From NCBI GenBank assembly GCA_002782005.1, contig PFGT01000014.1, positions 1-45,359 on the forward strand: DNA of 45,359 nt, given 5' to 3'. The notes under the pieces were generated by a model. It was not told the origin of the DNA. It saw only the letters and a list, made by a program, of their open reading frames with translations, and ran no database searches. A program made the position numbers and the translations under genes. The DNA is from Hydrogenophilales bacterium CG12_big_fil_rev_8_21_14_0_65_61_21. Lineage in GTDB: Bacteria; Pseudomonadota; Gammaproteobacteria; Burkholderiales; Thiobacillaceae. Shown here in pieces: positions 8,468 through 15,929 of the stretch. The stretch's first letter is position 1. Each line of letters starts with the position of its first letter.

Positions 8468-8512
8468 CGGCAATTATTGCCTGTATTTGCCGGCGGCCAT
8501 TGCCGAGTTGCC
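8468..8512 (+). promoter_or_regulatory. Candidate activator (sigma-54 enhancer) site upstream of flgB
   Basis: An inverted repeat CGGCAA - 3 - TTGCC (8468-8481, centre 8475) is followed by further half sites TTGCCG at 8487 and 8500 and TTGCC at 8508. The centre lies about 116 bases before the predicted sigma-54 transcription start. The same repeat occurs at the same distance before flgH. An NtrC-family flagellar activator (FlrC/FleR/FlgR type) is the natural candidate, though which protein binds cannot be told here. Confidence 0.55.
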
Positions 8513-8536
8513 ATGCCACGGAATAAATTCAATAAA

Positions 8537-8549
8537 AATCAATAGCCTA
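8537..8549 (+). promoter_or_regulatory. Possible IHF site
   Basis: AATCAATAGCCTA matches WATCAA-N4-TTR with one mismatch. It lies in an AT-rich stretch between the upstream activator repeat and the sigma-54 promoter, where IHF usually bends DNA. The neighbouring CCTATAAAAATAGG (8546-8559) is a short palindrome that may instead be the important element. Confidence 0.3.
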
Positions 8550-8563
8550 TAAAAATAGGGTGG

Positions 8564-8580
8564 TTGGCATGAGGTTTGCT
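8564..8580 (+). promoter_or_regulatory. Sigma-54 promoter of flgBCDEFG
   Basis: TTGGCATGAGGTTTGCT matches the consensus YTGGCACG-N4-TTGCW with one mismatch. The GG (8566-8567) and GC (8578-8579) are separated by exactly 10 bases. Predicted start is near 8591. The flgB Shine-Dalgarno AAGGAG (8594-8599) follows. Confidence 0.88.
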
Positions 8581-8605
8581 GCTCTTTAGCGACAAGGAGC
8601 CGCAT

Positions 8606-9019
8606 ATGCTGAGCAAACTCGATCTGGAACTTCGTTTTATGCAAACCGCCCTGGGGCTGCGTGCCCGGCGCCAGGAGGTTATCGCCGCTAATCTTGCCAA
8701 CTCCGACACACCCAACTACAAGGCGCGCGATCTCGACTTTAATGCCGCCTTGCAATCGGCGCTGGGTGGCTCGATGGGCTCGATTGGTCTGACCACGACC
8801 TCGGCGAGCCACATTTCCGGGCTGAGCGCGTCAGGTGGTGCGGGCAGCGCGGCGCTGAAGTACCGGGCAAGTCTGCAACCGAGCCTGGATGGCAATACCG
8901 TCGATAGCGACGTCGAACGGGCCGGTTTCGCCGATAACGCCATGCATTACCAATTCCTGCTCGAAAGCATGAGCAGCGCGTTCCATAAGATGAGCCTGGC
9001 CGTGGGGCCTGACAAATAA
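8606..9019 (+). CDS. flgB: Flagellar proximal rod protein FlgB
   Basis: Subunit of the proximal rod, exported by the flagellar type III apparatus, so it has no signal peptide. 137 residues. The N-terminal rod/hook motif [20 protein letters not shown] (about 21-40) is plain. The C-terminal helix [21 protein letters not shown] contributes to the coiled rod core. ATG 8606 has AAGGAG seven bases upstream. An in-frame TTG at 8576 lies inside the sigma-54 promoter and is not the start. The stop TAA shares its last base with the flgC ATG (TAATG), so translation is coupled. Confidence 0.96.
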   Translation: MLSKLDLELRFMQTALGLRARRQEVIAANLANSDTPNYKARDLDFNAALQSALGGSMGSIGLTTTSASHISGLSASGGAGSAALKYRASLQPSLDGNTVDSDVERAGFADNAMHYQFLLESMSSAFHKMSLAVGPDK

Positions 9020-9432
9020 TGTCGATGACTAATGTTTTCTATATTGCCGCGTCGGCGCTGACCGCGCAGTCCATGCGACTCAATGCCGTCGCCAGCAATC
9101 TGGCCAACGCCGATTCGGCGCATTCCTCGACCGGCGGTGGCTACAAGGCCAAACAGGTGGTTTTTCAGGCAACCCCGGTTGCTGGCTCCTCTCCCTGGGC
9201 GCAAGGCGTGCGCATGACCCAGGTGGTCGAGGACAGACGTCCGGATCGGCTGGTGTATGACCCGCACAGCCCGCTGGCGGATGCCAAGGGCTATGTGGCT
9301 TACCCCAATGTCGACGTGGTGGAGGAAATGGTGAACATGATTTCCGCCTCGCGTTCTTATCAGACCAACGTCGAGGTCATGTCTACTGCAAAGGACCTCA
9401 TGCAACGCACTCTTGGCCTTTTGCAGGGCTGA
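9019..9432 (+). CDS. flgC: Flagellar proximal rod protein FlgC
   Basis: Proximal rod subunit, 137 residues. The N-terminal motif is [20 protein letters not shown]. The C-terminus has [27 protein letters not shown], the standard rod/hook terminal signature (NVD.VEEMV..I.A.R.Y..N). There is no signal peptide, as expected for type III export. It overlaps flgB by one base and lies 14 bases before flgD within the sigma-54-dependent operon. The ATG of a second in-frame methionine two codons on is also possible. Confidence 0.97.
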   Translation: MSMTNVFYIAASALTAQSMRLNAVASNLANADSAHSSTGGGYKAKQVVFQATPVAGSSPWAQGVRMTQVVEDRRPDRLVYDPHSPLADAKGYVAYPNVDVVEEMVNMISASRSYQTNVEVMSTAKDLMQRTLGLLQG

Positions 9433-9446
9433 GCAAGGAGTAATAA

Positions 9447-10139
9447 ATGACCGCAGCTGTCTCGTCGATCTATAGCAACCCCGCCCTGGTGGCGACCTTG
9501 AATGGCGCCGGTGGTTCATCCTCAGCCGCCAAAGGGGCCGCCAATACCCTGAGCGATGTGCAAAGCACCTTCCTGAAACTGCTGACCACGCAGTTGCAGA
9601 ACCAGGATCCAACAAACCCCATGGACAACGCCCAGATGACGACACAGTTGGCCGAGATGTCCACGGCGCAAGGGATCAGCAATCTCAATAGCACGCTGAA
9701 CAGCCTGTTGAGTTCGTATCAATCGACTCAGACCTTGCAGGCGGCTTCATTGATTGGACATCAGGTTTTGGCTGAGGGCAACACACTTGCACTGAGCAAT
9801 TCGCAAGCGGTCGGCGCGGTTGATCTGGCCAGCCTGGCGGATACCGTGAAGGTGCAAATAATGGATGCCAACGGTCAGGCGGTACGCACCCTCGATCTAG
9901 GCGCCCAGAATGCCGGTTTGATCGGCTTTAGCTGGGACGGTAAGAACGACCAGGGTCAGGTCATGGCAGATGGCAGCTACACCGCGAGTGTCGCCGCCTT
10001 CAGCGGCGCTTCGACGGTACCGGCTACACCCTTGACCCTGGCCAGCGTGTCCAGCGTGTCGTTGACCGGCGGTGCCGTGAAGGTGAACGCATCAGGTCTC
10101 GGTCAACTGTATCTGAGCCAGATTCAACAGATTTTTTAA
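9447..10139 (+). CDS. flgD: Flagellar hook capping protein FlgD
   Basis: Scaffold that caps the growing hook and lets FlgE subunits polymerise, then is lost. 230 residues. The N-terminal third is low-complexity Ala/Ser, then the conserved FLKLLTTQLQNQDPTNPMDN (about 41-60) and TTQLAEMSTAQGI. The C-terminal half has the FlgD tudor-like and Ig-like folds, including GFSWDGKNDQGQVMADGSYT. Its start has an AAGGAG Shine-Dalgarno (9435-9440). It precedes flgE by 12 bases. Confidence 0.96.
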   Translation: MTAAVSSIYSNPALVATLNGAGGSSSAAKGAANTLSDVQSTFLKLLTTQLQNQDPTNPMDNAQMTTQLAEMSTAQGISNLNSTLNSLLSSYQSTQTLQAASLIGHQVLAEGNTLALSNSQAVGAVDLASLADTVKVQIMDANGQAVRTLDLGAQNAGLIGFSWDGKNDQGQVMADGSYTASVAAFSGASTVPATPLTLASVSSVSLTGGAVKVNASGLGQLYLSQIQQIF

Positions 10140-10151
10140 CGGAGGCATGTC

Positions 10152-11396
10152 ATGAGTTTCGAACAGGGATTAAGCGGTCTTAACACCTCCTCCATGAGCC
10201 TGGACGTGATTGGCAACAACATCGCCAATGCCTCGACCGTTGGTTTTAAGAGTTCCAGCGCCGAATTCGCCGATGTCTATGCCAATGCGGTGTATGGCAA
10301 CACCGGTATGCAGGCGGGCATCGGCACCCAGATCGCCGCCGTGGCACAGCAGTTCAACCAGGGCAATATTACCGTTTCCAATAACCCGCTGGACGTGGCC
10401 ATCAACGGCAACGGTTTCTTCCGTCTGTCCGACAACGGCGCAACCACCTATTCGCGTAACGGCCAGTTTCACCTGGATAGCAACGGCTATCTGGTAAACA
10501 ACACCGGCCAGAACGTAATGGGCTATACGGAACTGACGATTGACCCGGTTACCGGCCAGCTTAGCAGCGTCAGCACGCTCGGAAATATCCGGATCGACCT
10601 TAACAACATCGCGCCCAACGCGACCACCACACTGGCCATAGGACTGAATCTTGATGCCAGCTCGGCGGTCATCGCCAGCACCTTTGATCCAGCCGATCCG
10701 ACCACCTATAACTATTCGACCCCGGCTACCGTTTACGACAGCCAGGGCAACAGCCATTCGTTGACCTATTATTTCACCAAGACCGCCGCCAATGCCTGGA
10801 CCGTGAATGCCACCATGGATGGCGCCGCCAGCGGCATTACGGTGGCGCTTACGCCCAACGCCTTGACCTTCAATCCGGATGGCACACTGGCTACGCCGGC
10901 CCCACCTGCGACGCTAGGCATCGCAACCACGGGCCTGGCGCCAGCCGTCAATGAACTGGCGGTGACCATGGATTTGTCGGGCGCGACCCAGATGTCGGGT
11001 AATTCCGGCGTCAACTCGATCAGCCAGGATGGCTACGCCCAGGGTCAGTTGGTCGGCGTGTCGATCGGCAGCGACGGCATTGTTTTCGGTCGCTATAGCA
11101 ATAACGTTAGCCGCCCGCTGCAACAGTTATTGCTGGCCAATTTCCGTAATCCGAATGGCTTGATCCCACTGGGCAACAACCAATGGGCGCCGTCCTATGC
11201 GTCGGGGTCTGAAGTGCTCAACTCGCCCGGCGGCGGCGTAGCTGGAATCTTGCAGTCGGGCGCGACCGAGGACTCGAACGTCGATCTGACCAACGAGCTG
11301 GTCAACATGATCGTGGCCCAGCGCCAATACCAGGCCAACGCGCAGACCATCAAGACCCAGGACCAGGTCCTGCAAACCTTGGTGAACCTGCGTTAA
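10152..11396 (+). CDS. flgE: Flagellar hook protein FlgE
   Basis: Main subunit of the hook, the flexible joint between motor and filament. 414 residues, a usual length. The N-terminal motif LDVIGNNIANASTVGFKSS is followed by hook core LDVAINGNGFFRL and a Thr/Ala/Asn-rich central surface domain (about 180-290). The C-terminus has [20 protein letters not shown] then YQANAQTIKTQDQVLQTLVN. It is preceded by ACGGAGG (10139-10145). Family knowledge places assembly under the FlgD cap with length set by FliK, which is not in the window. Confidence 0.97.
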   Translation: MSFEQGLSGLNTSSMSLDVIGNNIANASTVGFKSSSAEFADVYANAVYGNTGMQAGIGTQIAAVAQQFNQGNITVSNNPLDVAINGNGFFRLSDNGATTYSRNGQFHLDSNGYLVNNTGQNVMGYTELTIDPVTGQLSSVSTLGNIRIDLNNIAPNATTTLAIGLNLDASSAVIASTFDPADPTTYNYSTPATVYDSQGNSHSLTYYFTKTAANAWTVNATMDGAASGITVALTPNALTFNPDGTLATPAPPATLGIATTGLAPAVNELAVTMDLSGATQMSGNSGVNSISQDGYAQGQLVGVSIGSDGIVFGRYSNNVSRPLQQLLLANFRNPNGLIPLGNNQWAPSYASGSEVLNSPGGGVAGILQSGATEDSNVDLTNELVNMIVAQRQYQANAQTIKTQDQVLQTLVNLR

Positions 11397-11416
11397 GCGG
11401 GCGAGGCCGAACGACC

Positions 11417-12154
11417 ATGGACCGAGCAATCTACATCGCCATGACCGGGGCGCGCGAGGTGACCCGGCAACAGGCCGCTGTCGCCCACAACCTGGCGAAC
11501 CTGTCGACCACCGGTTTCAAGTCGGAGATGAATGTATTCCGGGCCTTGCCGGTGGTCGGGGAGGGCGCGCCAACCCGCGCCTTCGTGCTGGCGACGACGC
11601 CGACCACCGATTACTCATCAGGTGTCCTGCAAGCGACCGGCCGCAATCTCGATGTCGCGGTTAACGGTCCCGGCTGGATCGCTGTGCGGGATGCCAGCGG
11701 TCAGGAGGCATACACCCGCATGGGCGACCTACAGACCTCGGCCAATAGCGTGCTGCAAACCGGCACGGGCCTTACTGTTCAAGGCGATGGCGGGCCGATC
11801 GCTATTCCGCCCGACCAGCAAATACTGATCGGCAAGGACGGCACGGTGTCCAGCGTACCCGTTGGCCAAAACCAGAATACCGTGACCATCGCCGGCCGCA
11901 TCAAGCTGGTTAATCCGCCCGAGCCCGATCTGGTTCGGGGCGACGACGGCTTGTTTCGACTCAAAAGCGGGCAACCGGCGCCGGCGGACGGTAACGTCAC
12001 CTTGGCGGTCGGCGTCCTGGAAACCAGCAACGTCAATCCGACCGATGCCTTGGTCAGGATGATTAGCCTGGGTCGGCAGTTCGATATGCAGATGCGGGTG
12101 TTGAACGCGGCCAACGAAGATCACAAGAACGCCGACAAGATCATTGCCAAATAA
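11417..12154 (+). CDS. flgF: Flagellar proximal rod protein FlgF
   Basis: Proximal rod subunit, 245 residues. N-terminal [20 protein letters not shown] (the family form of the rod motif) continues into [17 protein letters not shown], which is typical of FlgF. The middle has [16 protein letters not shown], and the C-terminal segment is [20 protein letters not shown] then FDMQMRV. It lacks a strong Shine-Dalgarno; GGGCGAGG lies about 8 bases before the ATG. It sits 20 bases after flgE and 11 before flgG. Confidence 0.96.
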   Translation: MDRAIYIAMTGAREVTRQQAAVAHNLANLSTTGFKSEMNVFRALPVVGEGAPTRAFVLATTPTTDYSSGVLQATGRNLDVAVNGPGWIAVRDASGQEAYTRMGDLQTSANSVLQTGTGLTVQGDGGPIAIPPDQQILIGKDGTVSSVPVGQNQNTVTIAGRIKLVNPPEPDLVRGDDGLFRLKSGQPAPADGNVTLAVGVLETSNVNPTDALVRMISLGRQFDMQMRVLNAANEDHKNADKIIAK

Positions 12155-12165
12155 AGGATAAAGTC

Positions 12166-12948
12166 ATGCTACGTTCGCTCTATATCGCCAGTACCGGCCT
12201 TAGCGCCCAGCAGACCCAGTTGGATGTCATCTCAAACAACCTGGCCAACGTCAGCACCACCGGTTTCAAGAAGGCCAGACCGGTATTCGAGGATTTGCTG
12301 TATCAGACCATCCGCCAGCCGGGCGCGCAATCGTCGCAGCAAACGCAACTGCCCAGCGGCTTCCAGTTGGGCGTCGGCGTCGGCACGGTGGCGACCGAAC
12401 GGCTACATACCCAAGGCAATCTGCAACAGACTGGCAATGCACTCGATGTGGCCATCAACGGCTCGGGCTTCTTCCAGATACTCCTGCCGGACGGCAGCAC
12501 CGCCTATACCCGCGATGGTTCGTTCCAACTGAATTCTCAGGGCGTCCTGGTTACCGCCAGCGGTTACACGGTGCAACCGTCGATCACCATGCCCGCCGAT
12601 GCCCAGACCATCACCATCGCCAAGGACGGCACGGTTTCGGTGACCCAGCCCAATAACGCCGCCGCTACCACAGTTGGCACCCTGCAACTGGCAACCTTCA
12701 TCAACCCGACCGGCTTGCAAAGCATGGGCGACAACCTGTACGCCGAGACGGCCTCATCCGGGACTCCCCAGGTCAACAACCCGGGCACCAGCGGCACCGG
12801 CATGCTCAACCAGAACTTCATTGAAACGGCCAATGTCAACGTTGCTGAGGAGCTGGTCAACATGATCGTCGCGCAACGGGCCTATGAATTGAATTCGCGC
12901 GCCATCACCACCTCCGATCAGATGCTACAGCGCCTGACTCAGCTCTGA
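12166..12948 (+). CDS. flgG: Flagellar distal rod protein FlgG
   Basis: Builds the distal rod that passes through the P and L rings. 260 residues, the same as the E. coli protein. The N-terminus [20 protein letters not shown] then [18 protein letters not shown] is near the family consensus. [15 protein letters not shown] follows, and the C-terminus has [20 protein letters not shown] then [26 protein letters not shown] precedes the ATG. It is the last gene under the flgB promoter before the flgH promoter, with 177 bases between flgG and flgH. Confidence 0.97.
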   Translation: MLRSLYIASTGLSAQQTQLDVISNNLANVSTTGFKKARPVFEDLLYQTIRQPGAQSSQQTQLPSGFQLGVGVGTVATERLHTQGNLQQTGNALDVAINGSGFFQILLPDGSTAYTRDGSFQLNSQGVLVTASGYTVQPSITMPADAQTITIAKDGTVSVTQPNNAAATTVGTLQLATFINPTGLQSMGDNLYAETASSGTPQVNNPGTSGTGMLNQNFIETANVNVAEELVNMIVAQRAYELNSRAITTSDQMLQRLTQL

Positions 12949-12964
12949 GCGGTTACTCAAAGTC

Positions 12965-12994
12965 TTGCCGTTCGGTGCGGCAAATATTGCCGCA
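12965..12994 (+). promoter_or_regulatory. Candidate activator (sigma-54 enhancer) site upstream of flgH
   Basis: TGCGGCAA - ATA - TTGCCGCA (12976-12994, centre 12985) is a perfect inverted repeat with 8-base arms. An extra TTGCCG half site lies at 12965-12970, 22 bases (two helical turns) before the right arm. It is centred about 109 bases before the predicted sigma-54 start, matching the flgB site. The repeat could also fold in RNA downstream of flgG, but no T-run follows, so a terminator is less likely. Confidence 0.55.
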
Positions 12995-13066
12995 ATCGCC
13001 GCACGGGCCAATCCGGCGCTCACCTTCTACCCCGCTTGGGGCAATGGTTTGCGGGTGGTTCCTGGT

Positions 13067-13083
13067 TTGGCACGTGGCTTGCA
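13067..13083 (+). promoter_or_regulatory. Sigma-54 promoter of flgHIJ
   Basis: TTGGCACGTGGCTTGCA matches the consensus YTGGCACG-N4-TTGCW at every fixed base apart from the flexible R after CACG. GG (13069-13070) and GC (13081-13082) are 10 bases apart. The predicted start is near 13094, which rules out the upstream in-frame start at 13036 for flgH. Confidence 0.92.
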
Positions 13084-13125
13084 TTGATTCCGGTAATGCC
13101 ATGTTGGTCTTTTCGGGTAAATGCC

Positions 13126-13800
13126 ATGTTTAATAAAAATTGCGTATTTCTGATCGTTGCCTCGTTGGCCGTGGCGGGTGGCTGTACCACGACGCCGACA
13201 AGCAATATCAAGCAGCCACTGACCGCCAGGCCGGCGGCCAAGCCGCTAGTGATGGTCAACGACGGCGCCATCTATCAACCGCACCAGGGCATACACCTAT
13301 TCGAGGACCGGCGTGCTCGCCACGTAGGCGATACGCTGACGGTCAACCTGGTGGAGAACACCCAGATCACCCGCAAGCTGGACAACAAGCAGAATCGTGC
13401 CGGCAAGGCCACGGTCGACATCCCTTCGCCGACCATCCTGGGGCATACCCGAGGCATCGGCGCGACAAGCTGGGCACCGAACTCGACCGCCGATTCCGAG
13501 GTCAAGGCCGACATCACCAACAACAATAGCGTTACCGGCGCCATTACCGTGACGGTCGTGGATGAGCTGGACAACGGCAATCTGGCGGTGGCGGGCGAGA
13601 AGCAGGTTGGTCTGGACAACGATACTCAGTACATCCGCCTGGCCGGGGTGGTCAATCCGCGCGACATCGGCCAGAACGGGACCATCGACTCGACCAAATT
13701 GGCCGACGTGAAATTCGAATCCAAGGGCGCCACGGGGCTGGATCGTTCCAACTTGACCAGCATGATGGCCCGCTTCTTCCTGACCATACTGCCATTCTGA
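13126..13800 (+). CDS. flgH: Flagellar L-ring lipoprotein FlgH
   Basis: Forms the L ring in the outer membrane around the rod. 224 residues. It has a Sec signal peptide with lipobox VAGGC (Cys20 lipidated). The conserved body includes LFEDRRARHVGDTLTVNLVE, then GAITVTVVDELDNGNLAVAGEKQVGLD, and the terminal YIRLAGVVNPRDI and MARFFLTILPF. ATG 13126 is the start because the sigma-54 promoter lies between it and the 5' end of the open frame. It is 7 bases before flgI. Confidence 0.96.
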   Translation: MFNKNCVFLIVASLAVAGGCTTTPTSNIKQPLTARPAAKPLVMVNDGAIYQPHQGIHLFEDRRARHVGDTLTVNLVENTQITRKLDNKQNRAGKATVDIPSPTILGHTRGIGATSWAPNSTADSEVKADITNNNSVTGAITVTVVDELDNGNLAVAGEKQVGLDNDTQYIRLAGVVNPRDIGQNGTIDSTKLADVKFESKGATGLDRSNLTSMMARFFLTILPF

Positions 13801-13807
13801 GGAGCGC

Positions 13808-14938
13808 ATGATGCGTCGACAAACAAGCGCGAAAAACAGGCTGAACCGGCTGCTGCTGACAGCGGTTATATGCCTGGCCGGAATGATGACCAGTTGGGCG
13901 GCTCAGGCCGACCGGATCAAGGATATCGCCGACATCGCCGGGGTGCGCGGCAACCAGTTGGTCGGCTACGGCCTGGTGGTCGGTCTGGACGGCACCGGCG
14001 CCAGCAGTCAATTTGCCCAGCAAAGCATTATCTCCATGCTGGGCCAGATGGGTGTGAATCTGCCGCCCGGCAAGGCGATCTCCCTGAAAAACGTATCCGC
14101 CGTCATGTTGACGGCCACTCTGCCGGCCTTTGCCCGGCCCGGCCAACAGATCGACGTCACAGTCTCGGCGCTCGACAACGCCAAGAGCCTACGCGGCGGT
14201 ACCTTGTTGATGTCGCCACTCAAGGGCGGCGACGGCCAGACTTATGCCATGGCCCAGGGTAATGTTCTGGTCGGTGGCGCAGGCGCCTCGGGTGGCGGAT
14301 CGAGCCAACAGGTCAACCATCTCGACGCCGGTCGCATCAGCAATGGCGCGACCGTGGAACGGGCGGTCCAGAATCGTTTCGGGCAAGGCGATTCGGTCCA
14401 GATCGAACTCAGACAGACCGACTTCACCACGGCCAATCGGGCGGCCAAGGCCATCAACCTGGAATTTGGTGAGGCCGTTGCGGTAGCGCTCGATGGCCGG
14501 CTGATTCAGGTCAAGGCCCCGAACGAGGCCGGGCGGCGGATCGCTTTTTTGTCGCAACTGGAAAATGTCAGTCTCAGCCCCGGACTGGCCACGCCCAAGG
14601 TCATCATCAACCCGCGCACTGGGTCCATCGTGATGAATCAACTGGTCAATCTGGATAAATGCGCCATCGCCCACGGCAACCTGTCGGTGACGATCAGCAG
14701 CGAGCCGCTAGTCAGCCAGCCGGGTGCGCTATCGGGCGGCCAGACCGTCGTTACCCAGAAGAGCGACGTGCAGGTCAAGAGCGAGAAGGGCGAGTTGGTG
14801 GTGATGCCGGCCACCGCTTCGTTGAGCGATGTGGTCAAGGCGTTGAACGCGGTCGGCGCCACGCCGCAGGACCTGTTGGCAATACTCCAGGCCATGAAGG
14901 CGGCCGGCGCGCTCAAGGCCGATCTGGAAGTGATCTGA
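13808..14938 (+). CDS. flgI: Flagellar P-ring protein FlgI
   Basis: Subunit of the P ring in the peptidoglycan layer. 376 residues, with a signal peptide of about 34 residues (hydrophobic LLLTAVICLAGMMTSW, cut near AQA). The mature start DRIKDIADIAGVRGNQLVGY then GLVVGLDGTG is the family signature. The C-terminus VVKALNAVGATPQDLLAILQ then AMKAAGALKADLEVI is also typical. GAGG lies just before the ATG pair at 13808 and 13811. It needs the FlgA chaperone encoded to the left. Its stop overlaps flgJ by one base (TGATG). Confidence 0.97.
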   Translation: MMRRQTSAKNRLNRLLLTAVICLAGMMTSWAAQADRIKDIADIAGVRGNQLVGYGLVVGLDGTGASSQFAQQSIISMLGQMGVNLPPGKAISLKNVSAVMLTATLPAFARPGQQIDVTVSALDNAKSLRGGTLLMSPLKGGDGQTYAMAQGNVLVGGAGASGGGSSQQVNHLDAGRISNGATVERAVQNRFGQGDSVQIELRQTDFTTANRAAKAINLEFGEAVAVALDGRLIQVKAPNEAGRRIAFLSQLENVSLSPGLATPKVIINPRTGSIVMNQLVNLDKCAIAHGNLSVTISSEPLVSQPGALSGGQTVVTQKSDVQVKSEKGELVVMPATASLSDVVKALNAVGATPQDLLAILQAMKAAGALKADLEVI

Positions 14939-15870
14939 TGCTCTCTGGCGCCGACCTGTCCAGCCGCTTGTCGTTTGACGTTCAGGGTGTCGCCGCCCTG
15001 CGTATGAAGGCGGCGACGGGCGACCCCGGAACCTTGAAGGCGGCGGCCAAACAGTTCGAGGCCATGTTGGTTCAGACGATGCTGAAGACCATGCGGACGG
15101 CCCAGTTAACCTCTGACGGCGATGTCTTCGGCGACAGTTCCAGCCTCAAGCTCTATCAGGAATTACTCGACCAGCAATGGGCCCAGAACATCACCGCCGG
15201 CAAGGGTTTAGGTCTGGCCGAGATGATCATCAAGAGCCTGCCGGCGGCCGCGTCGGACCCCGCCACGCTGCCTAGCGAAGCGGCCAAGGCAGCGGCCGCG
15301 CTGGCGCCGGCTCGGACGTTGCCGGCAAGCGCCGAGCCAGGTGCGGCTGTAAGCCAACCAGCGCCGGACAAGAATGTCAGGGACGATCAGCAGCCCGACC
15401 GCAAGCGGCACTTCGTCGAGGCGATGTTGCCTTATGCCCAGGCAGCCGAGAAGGTTTCCGGCGTCCCGGCCCGTTTCGTCTTGGCTCATGCGGCGCTGGA
15501 ATCGGGTTGGGGGCGGCGTGAAATTGTCGCGGCGGATGGCGCGACCAGCCACAACCTGTTCGGCATCAAGGCCGATGGCGGCTGGGATGGCAAGGCCGTA
15601 ACCAGCGTGACCACAGAATATCGTCAGGGTCTGGCACTGAAGGTCGCTGCCAAGTTTCGCGCCTATGCCAATTATGCTGAGGGTTTCGTTGACTATGCGC
15701 GTCTGTTGCAACGCCGCTACCGCGCTGCTGTCGCGGCTGGCAACGATGGCCTGGCCTTTGCCGCTGGGTTGGCCGCCGGTGGCTACGCTACCGACCCCGC
15801 GTATGTCGAGAAACTGCAAGGCGTGATACGCAGCATTCCTTCGACAAGCTCAGGACGGGTTCAGGCGTGA
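14938..15870 (+). CDS. flgJ: Flagellar rod-cap muramidase FlgJ, with a repeat-derived C-terminal tail
   Basis: Two-domain protein of 310 residues. The N-terminal rod-cap domain has KAAAKQFEAMLVQTMLKTMR (about 35-54). The C-terminal glucosaminidase domain (about 160-300) has LAHAALESGWG with the catalytic Glu, then NLFGIKADGGWDGKAV and YATDPAYVEKLQGVIRSI. It opens the peptidoglycan for the rod. ATG 14938 overlaps the flgI stop; the frame is open upstream only by chance. The last ten residues, PSTSSGRVQA, are encoded largely by a dispersed repeat (15838-15859) and are not part of the family fold. The flgK sigma-28 promoter begins 7 bases after the stop. Confidence 0.95.
   Translation: MLSGADLSSRLSFDVQGVAALRMKAATGDPGTLKAAAKQFEAMLVQTMLKTMRTAQLTSDGDVFGDSSSLKLYQELLDQQWAQNITAGKGLGLAEMIIKSLPAAASDPATLPSEAAKAAAALAPARTLPASAEPGAAVSQPAPDKNVRDDQQPDRKRHFVEAMLPYAQAAEKVSGVPARFVLAHAALESGWGRREIVAADGATSHNLFGIKADGGWDGKAVTSVTTEYRQGLALKVAAKFRAYANYAEGFVDYARLLQRRYRAAVAAGNDGLAFAAGLAAGGYATDPAYVEKLQGVIRSIPSTSSGRVQA
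15838..15859 (+). repeat. Dispersed repeat fragment at the 3' end of flgJ
   Basis: The sequence CTTCGACAAGCTCAGGAC with flanks belongs to a short motif found in very many bacterial genomes, whose translations appear as STSSGR, FDKLR or LSLSK at protein ends. Here it is read as STSSGR and forms the end of FlgJ. Recognition is from memory of the motif. No second copy was found in this window. Confidence 0.6.
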
Positions 15871-15876
15871 TCGGGG

Positions 15877-15903
15877 TCAAGTTCTGACCGCCGCCGCCGT
15901 TAA
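15877..15903 (+). promoter_or_regulatory. Sigma-28 (FliA) promoter of flgKL
   Basis: TCAAGTTC (15877-15884), 11 bases, then GCCGTTAA (15896-15903). Against TAAAGTTT - 11 - GCCGATAA there are two mismatches and one mismatch, with exact spacing. It lies 26 bases before the flgK ATG, in the 59-base gap after flgJ. It fits the late-class expression expected for FlgK and FlgL. Confidence 0.75.
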
Positions 15904-15929
15904 CAAGATTACTGGAAACGGGGATTGAA

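Noticed and set aside
13037-13053. Second sigma-54-like site just before the flgH promoter
   Set aside because: Only the GG-10-GC spacing and TTTGC half fit; the -24 half has four or more mismatches.
13036-13125. Longer flgH start at 13036
   Set aside because: It would lie upstream of the sigma-54 promoter and bury the lipoprotein signal peptide.
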